DNA from: UBA940 sp964464465
GTDB lineage: Bacteria; Bacteroidota; Bacteroidia; Bacteroidales; Rikenellaceae
Direction of reading: 5' to 3'
NCBI GenBank assembly: GCA_964464465.1
Contig: CAYXGF010000026.1
Coordinates: forward strand, 1-22,776
DNA length: 22,776 nt
Below are positions 8,686 to 15,479 of this stretch, piece by piece. A program made the translations under genes and the position numbers. Each line of letters opens with the position of its first letter. The stretch's first letter is position 1. The notes under the pieces are model-generated. The model saw only the letters and a program-made list of their open reading frames with translations. It searched no databases and was not told where the DNA came from.

Positions 8686-8886
8686 TTATTTGCGGACGGA
8701 ATCCTGCTGCGGGACAACCTTCTGCACGTCATATGTACGGTAAGGGACTCCGTACATCAGGCGAACAGGCTCTATCACATCGGTGCGCACGCCGTCCGTC
8801 CGCAGGGCCTTGCTCCGGCCCGGCTTCCTGGCGCATCCGCTCACACCGAGCAGCGCAAGGAGCAATACGAGGAGTCTTGCTCTCAT
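8686..8886 (-). CDS. Small lipoprotein with MYGxPY motif, putative second rSAM substrate
   Basis: This 66-aa protein has a clear lipoprotein signal (hydrophobic 5-15, GVSGC, acylated Cys18). The mature part is only 49 residues, mostly charged. Residues R42-x-M-Y-G-V-P-Y49-x-x-Y-D-V54 align with R-D-M-Y-G-T-P-Y-x-x-F-E-V of the lipoprotein encoded just upstream. It otherwise lacks that protein's carboxypeptidase-regulatory-like domain. The frame is open upstream to 8940, but the ATG at 8886 is chosen because it overlaps the previous stop as ATGA (4-bp overlap, translational coupling) and starts a typical signal sequence. Being short, it is easily missed or called spurious. A role as a minimal substrate of the radical SAM enzyme is inference from the shared motif and operon. 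Confidence 0.75.
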   Translation of the reverse strand: MRARLLVLLLALLGVSGCARKPGRSKALRTDGVRTDVIEPVRLMYGVPYRTYDVQKVVPQQDSVRK

Positions 8887-9311
8887 ATCTTCTTTTTGAG
8901 CGTGAAGTTCACTTCGCGGGTCGCTTTTCCGCCGTACCACGGCCTGTCAGGATTCTTGAAATCCGACACCGCCACACCGACATCCGTCGAGTCTGCCGCA
9001 AAGCATCCTCCGCCGGCCTCGCCATCCACATCCTCGGCCTTCACGCGGGCCTGCAAGTCGGCAGCGCGGAATATATCCATACTCACGGCGTAATCACCCT
9101 GCGGTCCGGAAAAGCCGGCGGCCTGCTCCCCGTCCAGATTCACGCCAACACGTATCCCGCCGACGGGAGCGCCATTACCGTCCACGACACGTCCCTTGAC
9201 CTCGAAAACGGCATACGGCGTTCCGTACATGTCTCTCTGCTCAGTGCAGCCGGTGCCGCACGAATACCCCAAAGCCGAAAGCACGGCACTAAGAACGACA
9301 GATTTTTTCAT
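8883..9311 (-). CDS. Radical-SAM-associated putative lipoprotein (TIGR04134-like)
   Basis: This 142-aa protein has a lipoprotein-like signal with candidate lipid-anchor cysteines at 18 (GYSC) and 22 (GTGC). The signature D-M28-Y-G-T-P-Y33-A-x-F-E-V-K-G then leads straight into a carboxypeptidase-regulatory-like beta sandwich (GRVVDGNGAPVGGIRVGVN, then GDYAVSMDIF...). It ends with a basic tail, NFTLKKKI. This layout is that of the lipoprotein partner of the rSAM/lipoprotein system and supports the neighbouring enzyme's role. An ATG at 9320 (adding MPV) is possible, but the predicted transcription start near 9328 leaves it almost no leader. It is the first gene of the operon and overlaps the next by ATGA. 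Confidence 0.82.
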   Translation of the reverse strand: MKKSVVLSAVLSALGYSCGTGCTEQRDMYGTPYAVFEVKGRVVDGNGAPVGGIRVGVNLDGEQAAGFSGPQGDYAVSMDIFRAADLQARVKAEDVDGEAGGGCFAADSTDVGVAVSDFKNPDRPWYGGKATREVNFTLKKKI

Positions 9312-9334
9312 AACCGGCATGATTTACATTTTCA

Positions 9335-9365
9335 CAAATATAACACGAATTGCCTACATGACAAA
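9335..9365 (-). promoter_or_regulatory. Promoter of the rSAM/lipoprotein operon
   Basis: On the minus strand TTTG (9362-9365), a 19-bp spacer and TATATTTG (9335-9342) form a full-consensus Bacteroidota housekeeping promoter. The expected start is near 9328. Its -33 element lies inside the spacer of the divergent kinase promoter. Confidence 0.8.
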
Positions 9366-9380
9366 AAAAAACTATTTTTG
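9349..9380 (+). promoter_or_regulatory. Promoter of the LytS/LytTR two-component operon
   Basis: ATTG (9349-9352), a 20-bp spacer and TATTTTTG (9373-9380) form the plus-strand promoter, with an expected start near 9387. A GGGAAG sequence just before the ATG at 9405 can serve as ribosome-binding site. It overlaps the opposite promoter by 17 bp. Confidence 0.7.
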
Positions 9381-9404
9381 TAGACGACAAAAAAAACGGG
9401 AAGC

Positions 9405-10475
9405 ATGAAAAGGCGACAATTCGAGATACAGTACAGAGGCAAAATACTCTACATCATAGCCAATGTTCTTCTCTGGCTGATAATCATCTGCATGCCGTTC
9501 ATCATGGCCACGCGCGACGGCACGCTCACATCGCTCAACAAGTATGTAATATACATGTGGATACCCATCATGTTCATGCTGCTGTTCTATCTGAACTACT
9601 ACTATCTGGTGGACGAGTTCATCTTCAAGCGGCAGAGGTGGACATGGTTTCTGGCATGCAACGTCGTACTCATATTCTGCATATCGATAGGCTCCCACAT
9701 ATGGCAGGAGTTCTACCTCACCAATCTCGTCAAGGGTGCGGGAGACCCCACCCCCCGCGTGAGCCTCATCATGTTCATCATACGCGACGGGATAGTGCTG
9801 CTTCTCACCGTAGCGCTGAGCGTGGCGATGAAGATGGTCAACGCGTGGAGCGAGAACGAACGCAACAGGATTAAGCTCGAAACCGAGAAGAGCAACGCCG
9901 AATTGCAGAGTCTCCGCTCGCAGCTGAATCCGCATTTCCTGTTCAACACGCTCAACAACATATACTCGCTGGTCGGCATCGACGCCGAACGCGCGCAATA
10001 CGCCATTCACGACCTGAGCAAGATTCTGCGGTACGTCCTGTACGAGAACCGCCAGAACTTCGTGCCCATGAGGCAGGAGATAGACTTCACCCGCAGCTAC
10101 ATCGACCTGATGAAGCTGCGTCTCTCATCCAACGTGAACCTGACGGTGCATCTGCCCGACGACACCGACGAAATGATGATTGCGCCGCTGATGTTCATGA
10201 CGCTTGTCGAGAACGCATTCAAACACGGCGTCTCGCAGAGCGAACCCTCGTTCATCGACATAGACATCGCCGTCCGGCGCAGCGACCGGGACACAAAGGT
10301 GATATGCCGCGTGACGAACAGCGATTTCCCGAAACACGACGAAGACCGCAGCGGCTCGGGCATAGGAATCGAGAACCTGCGCCGCAGGCTGGACCTTCTC
10401 TACCCCCACAGACACTCGTACACAAGCCGCAGGCAGGACAAACAGTACAGCACCGAACTCTCAATAACAATATAA
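9405..10475 (+). CDS. LytS/YehU-type sensor histidine kinase
   Basis: This 356-aa membrane kinase has four predicted transmembrane helices (about 12-34, 45-66, 80-97 and 121-141), with little extracytoplasmic sequence. A short coiled segment (148-168) follows. The His_kinase motif LRSQLNPHFLFNTLNNIYSL has phospho-acceptor H177. The ATPase has N-box E269-N-A-F-K-H-G and G-box GSGIGIENL (317-325). This is the LytS class, which pairs with LytTR regulators, and the pair follows directly here (11-bp gap). The signal is unknown; such minimal sensors often sense membrane or ligand states. Its promoter overlaps that of the rSAM/lipoprotein operon, which makes that operon a candidate target. Confidence 0.9.
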   Translation: MKRRQFEIQYRGKILYIIANVLLWLIIICMPFIMATRDGTLTSLNKYVIYMWIPIMFMLLFYLNYYYLVDEFIFKRQRWTWFLACNVVLIFCISIGSHIWQEFYLTNLVKGAGDPTPRVSLIMFIIRDGIVLLLTVALSVAMKMVNAWSENERNRIKLETEKSNAELQSLRSQLNPHFLFNTLNNIYSLVGIDAERAQYAIHDLSKILRYVLYENRQNFVPMRQEIDFTRSYIDLMKLRLSSNVNLTVHLPDDTDEMMIAPLMFMTLVENAFKHGVSQSEPSFIDIDIAVRRSDRDTKVICRVTNSDFPKHDEDRSGSGIGIENLRRRLDLLYPHRHSYTSRRQDKQYSTELSITI

Positions 10476-10486
10476 GGAATCTCGCA

Positions 10487-11200
10487 ATGGAACTCAACTG
10501 CATGATAGTCGACGACGAACCTCTGGCACTGGACCTTCTGGAAGAGTACATACGCCGCACGCCGTACCTGCATCTGGCTGCCCGCTGCACAGGCGGACAG
10601 GAGGCTCTGCAAACAATCGAGGCCCGGAACATCGACGTGGCGTTTCTCGACATCCAGATGCCCGGCATAAACGGACTCGAACTGTCGAGGCGGATAGACG
10701 GCGCGCGGACAAAAGTGATATTCACCACCGCATTCGAGCAGTATGCCATAGAGGGATTCCGGGTCGACGCACTGGACTATCTGCTCAAACCGTTCAATTT
10801 CGCGGAGTTCAGCCGGGCCGCCGAGAAAGCCCGGGCATGGTTCCTGCTGCGCAGGTCGGCATCAGACGCGTCGCAATCCCGCGGCCGGAGCATAATCGTA
10901 AAGGCGGATTACAAGCAGCATGTCATCCCTGTCGACGAGATAATATACATAGAGAGTCTGCGCGACTACATAAACATTGTCACGGAGAGCAGTTCGGTCA
11001 AAACCCTGATGAGCATGAAGAGCATCGAGGAGCTTCTGCCCGAAGGCCGGTTCTGCCGCACCCACCGCTCCTATCTGGTCAATATCGACAAGATACGCAC
11101 CGTCGAGCGCATGCAGGCCATAGCCGGCGGACACCCCGTTCCGGTATCGGAATCCTACAAGGAGGCGCTGCTCGGGAAACTCGCGGGCAGAAACCGTTAG
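10487..11200 (+). CDS. LytTR-family response regulator
   Basis: This 237-aa protein has a receiver domain (1-120) with acidic pocket D9/D10, phospho-acceptor D55 (FLDIQMPG), T80/T81 and K101 (YLLKPF). A LytTR DNA-binding domain (about 134-235) follows, with KADYKQHVIPVDEIIYIESLRDY and FCRTHRSYLVNIDKI. LytTR proteins bind paired direct repeats with a beta-type domain. The frame is open further upstream, but the ATG at 10487 is preferred: AAGGA lies 8 bp before it, the receiver domain begins immediately, and earlier starts would run into the kinase gene. It is co-transcribed with the kinase and no clear terminator was seen after it. Confidence 0.92.
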   Translation: MELNCMIVDDEPLALDLLEEYIRRTPYLHLAARCTGGQEALQTIEARNIDVAFLDIQMPGINGLELSRRIDGARTKVIFTTAFEQYAIEGFRVDALDYLLKPFNFAEFSRAAEKARAWFLLRRSASDASQSRGRSIIVKADYKQHVIPVDEIIYIESLRDYINIVTESSSVKTLMSMKSIEELLPEGRFCRTHRSYLVNIDKIRTVERMQAIAGGHPVPVSESYKEALLGKLAGRNR

Positions 11201-11285
11201 AACACTCCCCTGGCAGCAACGGCCACCACCCGCACGCCCGGCAAGCCCCTGCGCGCACAACCGGCCCGTCGGAGGGCAAATACAT

Positions 11286-11504
11286 AAAAAAAGGGGAATT
11301 ATATACAATTTCACAGCTATGCGCCTCCACGAAGCGCGCGGGCAGGGGTCTCGTCCAGTCGCAGGCTACCCTACTTTTTAAAAGCAGATAGCTGTCGGCG
11401 CTGTTTTTACTGTTCTGAGGAACCGTGCGGGCCGCAGCCTCGCCCCGCGAAGGCCCGCTCATCAGCGCTCCATTCGCAGGCTCCGGCCCTAATTATGAAC
11501 TCGT
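11286..11504 (-). ncRNA. Candidate structured non-coding RNA, unclassified
   Basis: This stretch has no gene but folds well as a minus-strand RNA of about 215 nt. Five helices nest without conflict. Domain I has 11398-11403 with 11463-11468, enclosing 11427-11433 with 11452-11458. Domain II has 11313-11320 with 11388-11395, enclosing hairpins 11371-11387 and 11321-11337. In both inner hairpins of domain II one pair is G-U on the minus strand but A/C on the plus strand, which argues for minus-strand transcription. A -7 element TAACTTTG lies at 11510-11517, but no good -33. A T-run (A-run 11286-11292 on plus) closes it. I do not recognise 6S, RNase P, tmRNA, SRP or a known riboswitch. It could also be an extended untranslated region. 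Confidence 0.5.
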
Positions 11505-11509
11505 TACTG

Positions 11510-11517
11510 CAAAGTTA
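11510..11517 (-). promoter_or_regulatory. -7 element for the candidate RNA
   Basis: Minus-strand TAACTTTG fits TAnnTTTG and sits 6-7 nt before the predicted RNA start. The -33 region falls in the upstream terminator and has no TTTG at 19-21 bp, so support is partial. Confidence 0.4.
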
Positions 11518-11523
11518 TATATA

Positions 11524-11562
11524 GACACAAAAAAAGAATAGCCGGACACACTAACCGGCTAT
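11524..11562 (-). terminator. Rho-independent terminator of glpD
   Basis: On the minus strand, arms 11562-11555 and 11545-11538 (8 bp, 9-nt loop) are followed by a T-tract (plus A-run 11529-11535). It ends the glpD transcript about 140 nt after the stop. Confidence 0.8.
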
Positions 11563-11565
11563 CCC

Positions 11566-11690
11566 CCTCGATAAACGAGGCCACACACAATTCACTCCAT
11601 ACACTGAACCTAAATACAACTAACCAATCAACGATAGCGCCGAAAAAGGCCGGCGCAGTAAAATGAAGTGTACGGAGAGCCCATTGATTG
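11566..11690 (-). other. Structured 3' untranslated region of glpD
   Basis: An 11-bp stem (11595-11605 with 11667-11677) has one pair that is G-U only on the minus strand. It encloses a 6-bp GC hairpin (11637-11642 with 11651-11656). A small hairpin (11566-11570 with 11576-11580) precedes the terminator. A further 7-bp match (11625-11631 with 11684-11690) crosses the main stem, so it would be a pseudoknot or an alternative fold. It may protect the glpD mRNA 3' end or release a small RNA; the function is not known. Confidence 0.45.
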
Positions 11691-11703
11691 AAGTCATTCT
11701 ATT

Positions 11704-13269
11704 CTATGCTATATAATAGTTTCTTGCCAGCGATGCGAAAGAAGCGGTCTGCTCGTCGACCCAGCTCTGCGGATAACCGAGTTCCGCGGCCATAATCTCC
11801 GCCACCCTGCCGGCAGCCGCCTCTGCCTTGCGCGCATCGACGAAAAGCAGTCTCACGCGTCGGGCCAGCACATCCTCCACACTCCGGGCCATCTCCTCGC
11901 GCACGGCCCAAAGCACCTCGGCAACGGTATAGCCATAGCCCTCGACGATTTTTTCGCCCAACTCGGGATTCCCGGCAATCATCTCCATAATCGCAGGCTC
12001 GTCGCTGCCGTATACGTACATATGGTCGCTCAAATCCGGATTCCGGCGATACCCGTGTATCTTCATCCTCTTTGTCACGCACGCGCGCTCAGGCAGCAGA
12101 CCGAGCGAGATGACCTTATCCACCGTATCCTCCGCCATGAGTCGGTACGAGGTCCATTTTCCGCCGGTGATTGTCACAAGATTATTGTCCGAAACGATAA
12201 TCTTGTGGCTGCGGGATATCTCCTTGGTGCTCTTGCCCTCTTTCTTGGGCGCAGCCAGAGGTCTCTGGCCGGCGAACACTGAAACGATATCGGCTCGCGT
12301 CGGGGCCGGATTCATATAAAGGGACGCCGTACCCAGAATGAAGTCTATCTCCTCTTGTAGCGGCTTGGGTTCGCTCTCGGGTGTCGGACGCAGTATGTCG
12401 GTGGTTCCGACGACGACCTTGTCGTGCCACGGCACTGCGAACAGGACGCGACCGTCACTGGTCTTGGGAACCATTATCGCATAGTCGCTTTGCAGGAATT
12501 TCATATCCAGAACGATATGCACCCCCTGACTCGGGCGCACCATATCGGGCATTCCAGGTTCATCCATCTGCATCACCTCGTCGACAAATATTCCGGCGGC
12601 GTTTATCACGCTCCGCGCCTTCACCTCGTATGTGTTTCCGGTCTCCGAATCTGTGGCCCGCACACCGCAAACCTTTCCGTCGGAGTCATGCAGGATACTC
12701 TCCACGCCCATGTGGTTCACCACGCATCCGCCCTTGTCCACACATGTCTGCGCGAGGTTTATCGCCATGCGAGAATCGTCGAACTGACCGTCATGGTATA
12801 CGATACCGCCTTTAAGTCCCTTTTCGACCGAAGTAGGCAGATACTTCCTGACTTTCTTTCCGGTAATGAACCGCGAACGGCCGTAGCCGAACCCGAACGA
12901 CAGCATGTCGTAGAGCGTAAGGCCGCACAGGTACAGGAAATTGTCCCAATGCCTGTAATTGGATATGACAAAGGCCTGGTCTTTCACCAGATGCGGAGCA
13001 TTAGCCTTCATACGGCCTCTTTCGCGCAGCGCTTCGAGCACCAGCATCACATCGCCCTTCTGCAAATAACGCACTCCGCCGTGCACCAGCTTGGTGCTGC
13101 GGCTCGAAGTGCACTTGGCGAAATCGTCTTTCTCGAAAAGCGCCACACTGTATCCTCTGGCCGCCGCGTCGACTGCACACCCCAATCCGGTGGCTCCACC
13201 TCCGATTACGACCATATCCCAAACCTTGCCGGATTCCGCAATCCGTCCTATCTGTTCCCTTCTGTTCAT
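11704..13269 (-). CDS. glpD: FAD-dependent glycerol-3-phosphate dehydrogenase
   Basis: This 521-aa flavoprotein oxidises sn-glycerol-3-phosphate to dihydroxyacetone phosphate at the inner membrane and passes electrons to quinones. The Rossmann motif VIGGGATGLG (21-30) and E46 bind FAD. The family segment SSRSTKLVHGGVRYL (55-69) is intact, as are the FVISNYRHWDNFLYLCGLTLYD region, SQGVHIVLD and the C-terminal TGGKWTSYRLMAEDTVD. The length is normal for the family. It lies divergent to a DeoR-family regulator and near glpT. The ATG at 13269 is the natural start, just before the FAD fold. A promoter at 13355-13386 with TTTCGAA repeats suggests control by that regulator. Confidence 0.95.
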   Translation of the reverse strand: MNRREQIGRIAESGKVWDMVVIGGGATGLGCAVDAAARGYSVALFEKDDFAKCTSSRSTKLVHGGVRYLQKGDVMLVLEALRERGRMKANAPHLVKDQAFVISNYRHWDNFLYLCGLTLYDMLSFGFGYGRSRFITGKKVRKYLPTSVEKGLKGGIVYHDGQFDDSRMAINLAQTCVDKGGCVVNHMGVESILHDSDGKVCGVRATDSETGNTYEVKARSVINAAGIFVDEVMQMDEPGMPDMVRPSQGVHIVLDMKFLQSDYAIMVPKTSDGRVLFAVPWHDKVVVGTTDILRPTPESEPKPLQEEIDFILGTASLYMNPAPTRADIVSVFAGQRPLAAPKKEGKSTKEISRSHKIIVSDNNLVTITGGKWTSYRLMAEDTVDKVISLGLLPERACVTKRMKIHGYRRNPDLSDHMYVYGSDEPAIMEMIAGNPELGEKIVEGYGYTVAEVLWAVREEMARSVEDVLARRVRLLFVDARKAEAAAGRVAEIMAAELGYPQSWVDEQTASFASLARNYYIA

Positions 13270-13325
13270 TACCTATATCAATCTTTCCAAACCAAATATC
13301 AAATGGAGCCCGTCCACCACTTCGC

Positions 13326-13397
13326 TTCGAAAGCATCCAAATTTTATTTCGAAACAAAATTATGGCTTTATTTTTTATTAAGCAAAACATTCGAAAC
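13326..13397 (-). promoter_or_regulatory. Candidate GlpR-type operators at glpD (three TTTCGAA sites)
   Basis: Read on the minus strand, GTTTCGAA occurs at 13397-13390 and 13355-13348, and CTTTCGAA at 13333-13326. The middle site abuts the -7 box and the start, and the first lies just upstream of the -33 element. The last two are 22 bp apart, as is the related pair at glpT. TTCG/CGAA half-sites are typical of DeoR-family GlpR operators. Confidence 0.55.
13355..13386 (-). promoter_or_regulatory. glpD promoter
   Basis: Minus-strand TTTG (13383-13386), a 20-bp spacer and TAATTTTG (13355-13362) match the Bacteroidota consensus. Transcription would start near 13348 with a leader of about 80 nt. 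Confidence 0.75.
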
Positions 13398-13471
13398 TTT
13401 TTTATGCATTTTTTCGCAATTCGACACTTCAAACACCTCCGACTGCCCTTTCAAGCGGTTTCGATTCGTAA

Positions 13472-13503
13472 TTTGCAGGTGCGGATTATAATCCGTACAT
13501 TTA
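13472..13503 (+). promoter_or_regulatory. Promoter of the DeoR-family regulator with palindromic spacer
   Basis: TTTG (13472-13475), a 20-bp spacer and TACATTTA (13496-13503) give a good promoter. The spacer contains the perfect 14-bp palindrome CGGATTATAATCCG (13482-13495), placed where a bound repressor would block RNA polymerase. Expected start near 13510. Confidence 0.6.
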
Positions 13504-13525
13504 CTGCATAAATATTCCCCGAGCG

Positions 13526-14308
13526 ATGATTCTCTCCGAAAGACAACAATACATTATAGAACTGCTCAGACGCCACTCATCCGTCTCCGTTGCGGAACTC
13601 TCGAAAACCATGCAGGTTTCGGAAGTAACCATACGGAAAGACCTGACACAGATGGAGCAGTCCAAACTGTTATACCGCACCCACGGAAAAGCCGTACTGC
13701 TCAATCCGTTCATAGCGGACCGCCACATAAACGAGAAGGAGCGCAACGCCGCCGCCGAAAAACTCGCCATATCACGTCATGCCGCCTCCATGATATCGCC
13801 CGGAGAGTCGATAATGATAGCCTCGGGAACCACGATGCACTATCTGGCACGCGAAATAAAACACACGGAAAAACTCACTGTCGTCACCTCGGCGGTTCCG
13901 GTAACGACGATACTGCTCAAAGAGCCGGCCTCGGAGGTCATACTGCTCGGCGGGGCCGTCCGGCAGAGCTCGCTGTCCGTCGTGGGACCGTATGCGGAAA
14001 AGATGCTCGAAAATTTCCTGTGCAGCAAGCTGTTCCTCGGAGTCGACGGCATAGATTTCGAATTCGGACTCACGACAACCAACCTTATGGAGGCCAGCCT
14101 CAACCGCGCCATGATGCGGGCGGCACAGCAGACTGTCGTTCTGGCAGACAGCTCGAAATTCGGACGCAGGGGATTCAGCCGCATATGCGCCATAGACGCC
14201 GTTGACGAGATAATAACCGACGACCGGATTCCGGACGACATCGCCTCCCGAATAGAGGACTGCGGCGTAAAGCTCACCGCCGTACCGATAGCAGAGGACA
14301 AAGAATAA
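13526..14308 (+). CDS. glpR: DeoR-family transcriptional regulator, probable GlpR
   Basis: This 260-aa repressor-type protein has an N-terminal DeoR winged helix (about 3-57). Recognition segment SVAELSKTMQVSEVTIRKDLTQME and the wing YRTHGKAVL are visible. A sugar-phosphate-sensing DeoR C-terminal domain (about 75-250) shows SGTTMHYLAREI, LGGAVRQSSLSVVGPYAE, LFLGVDGID and VLADSSKFGRRGF. DeoR proteins release DNA when they bind a phosphorylated sugar. Its position divergent from glpD, with glpT nearby, makes glycerol-3-phosphate the likely effector; that part is inference, so the symbol is tentative. The ATG at 13526 follows the predicted transcription start by about 16 nt. Confidence 0.85.
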   Translation: MILSERQQYIIELLRRHSSVSVAELSKTMQVSEVTIRKDLTQMEQSKLLYRTHGKAVLLNPFIADRHINEKERNAAAEKLAISRHAASMISPGESIMIASGTTMHYLAREIKHTEKLTVVTSAVPVTTILLKEPASEVILLGGAVRQSSLSVVGPYAEKMLENFLCSKLFLGVDGIDFEFGLTTTNLMEASLNRAMMRAAQQTVVLADSSKFGRRGFSRICAIDAVDEIITDDRIPDDIASRIEDCGVKLTAVPIAEDKE

Positions 14309-14351
14309 TACACGCATCAGCCGCATAGTGACGTCTCACCCGCCGCATCAA

Positions 14352-14390
14352 GGGCGGCCAAGAGAGAGTAGCCGCCCGAGAACAGTTTTT
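14352..14390 (+). terminator. Probable terminator of the DeoR-family gene
   Basis: Arms GGGCGGC (14352-14358) and GCCGCCC (14371-14377) form a 7-bp GC stem with a 12-nt loop. A TTTTT run follows at 14386-14390, eight bases beyond the stem, so it is weaker than a classic terminator. Confidence 0.5.
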
Positions 14391-14404
14391 CCATGCAAAA
14401 TACG

Positions 14405-14412
14405 TATATTTG
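14405..14412 (+). promoter_or_regulatory. -7 element of the esterase gene
   Basis: TATATTTG matches TAnnTTTG and lies 30 bp before the ATG at 14443. No TTTG is seen at the right distance upstream. Transcription would start near 14419, which excludes an in-frame ATG at 14410. Confidence 0.5.
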
Positions 14413-14442
14413 CCTTGCACGACAGCAAAATACTCAGCAAAC

Positions 14443-15321
14443 ATGAAAAGACTACTGCCGCTCCTTGCAGCGCTCCTATCAATCGCAGTCAACCCCTCGG
14501 CGGCTAAAAACAAATATATCACAGGAGAGCACACTTACACAATCCGGCATGGAGGCGAAACGCGGAGTTTCGTCCTGTACCTGCCGGAAAACATAAAGCC
14601 GGGAGCGCCTCTGGTCATTGTTCTTCACGGCTACGGGTCGAGCGCCACGCCGGACAAATACCCGTTCAGGCACGTGGCCGACAGGGAGGGCTTCGCGGTA
14701 TGCTACCCGCAGGGAGAGAAAGACGGCAGAGGCAAAGCCTGCTGGAATGTGGGCTACCCTTTTCAGGCCGGGCTTAAACGCAACGACACGGCATTCCTCA
14801 CCTTTCTGGCGCATCACTTGCAGAAGAGCTGCAACCTCTCGAAAACGGGCACTTTCGCAACCGGCATGTCCAACGGAGGCGAGATGTGCTACCAGCTGGC
14901 ATTTCTGCGGCCCAAGGTCTTCGCAGCCGTGGCTCCCGTCGCTGGCCTTACGATGGAGTGGCTCTACCGCACACGCAGACCCGGTACCGCAATACCTCTT
15001 ATGGAGATACACGGCACGGAGGACCATACATCCGAATGGAACGGAGATGCGACAGGCAAGGGCGGCTGGGGAGAATACATAGCCGTGCCGATGGCCGTAG
15101 GACTCTGGGCCGCGACCAACCGCTGCACGCACGAAATCCGGCAGACGAAAGAACCGATAAGCGACACGGGGCACAAAATAATCATCCACCGCTATACGGG
15201 AGGGCCGGACGGCAAAGACGCAGTCCTTTACGAGATTGTCGGCGGCGGACACTCCTGGGCCGGGAAGGACATCGACACGGCGCAGGAGATATGGGACTTC
15301 TTCAAGCGCTATCTGCGATAA
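14443..15321 (+). CDS. Secreted alpha/beta-hydrolase esterase, LpqC/PHB-depolymerase-like
   Basis: This 292-aa exported hydrolase has a signal peptide (about 1-21, NPSAA). The oxyanion segment is HGYGSS (62-67), the nucleophile G-M-S143-N-G-G, the acid D194 (HGTEDH) and the histidine GGGH270-SW. The FVLYLPEN start and HGYGSS...ADREGFAVCYPQG pattern is that of the LpqC/polyhydroxybutyrate-depolymerase-like esterase group, which includes feruloyl and acetyl-xylan esterases. It probably cleaves ester bonds on polysaccharides or other polymers in the periplasm; the substrate is not known. The start at 14443 is preferred over an in-frame ATG at 14410, which overlaps the -7 element and would spoil the signal peptide. 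It seems a single-gene unit. Confidence 0.87.
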   Translation: MKRLLPLLAALLSIAVNPSAAKNKYITGEHTYTIRHGGETRSFVLYLPENIKPGAPLVIVLHGYGSSATPDKYPFRHVADREGFAVCYPQGEKDGRGKACWNVGYPFQAGLKRNDTAFLTFLAHHLQKSCNLSKTGTFATGMSNGGEMCYQLAFLRPKVFAAVAPVAGLTMEWLYRTRRPGTAIPLMEIHGTEDHTSEWNGDATGKGGWGEYIAVPMAVGLWAATNRCTHEIRQTKEPISDTGHKIIIHRYTGGPDGKDAVLYEIVGGGHSWAGKDIDTAQEIWDFFKRYLR

Positions 15322-15390
15322 CGGACCGCACCGGCGCCACTGCGACATAAAATTATTCGGCATCCTGTCATTTCACCAGCCTTACGACAG

Positions 15391-15430
15391 CAAAAAAAGA
15401 ACCGGCAGGACTCCAACAAAGGCCCTGCCG
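15391..15430 (-). terminator. Rho-independent terminator of the glpT-HAD operon
   Basis: On the minus strand CGGCAGG (15430-15424) and CCTGCCG (15409-15403) pair around a 14-nt loop and are followed by a T-run (plus A-run 15392-15398). It lies 50 bp past the HAD stop. Confidence 0.75.
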
Positions 15431-15479
15431 ATTATGAACATTTACTCCTATTAAGATTTCCCCGGCATCAAACCGACAA

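Noticed and set aside
8886..8940. N-terminal extension of the small lipoprotein (upstream start at 8940).
   Set aside because: The extension reads through the preceding gene, is charged, and would put the signal peptide in the middle. The ATG at 8886 overlaps the stop and begins a classic signal.
11427..11468. CTGATGAG on the minus strand suggested a hammerhead ribozyme.
   Set aside because: After the putative stem II the required GAAA is absent (ACGG found), and stems I and III do not form. The stretch fits better as a helix of the candidate RNA.
11286..11504. RNase P RNA, tmRNA, SRP RNA or a cobalamin/TPP riboswitch.
   Set aside because: No GAGGAAAGTC or ACAGAAA core, no CCA-bearing tRNA-like end, no GGAAGC SRP loop and no riboswitch core motifs. 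6S RNA could not be excluded by eye but was not recognised.
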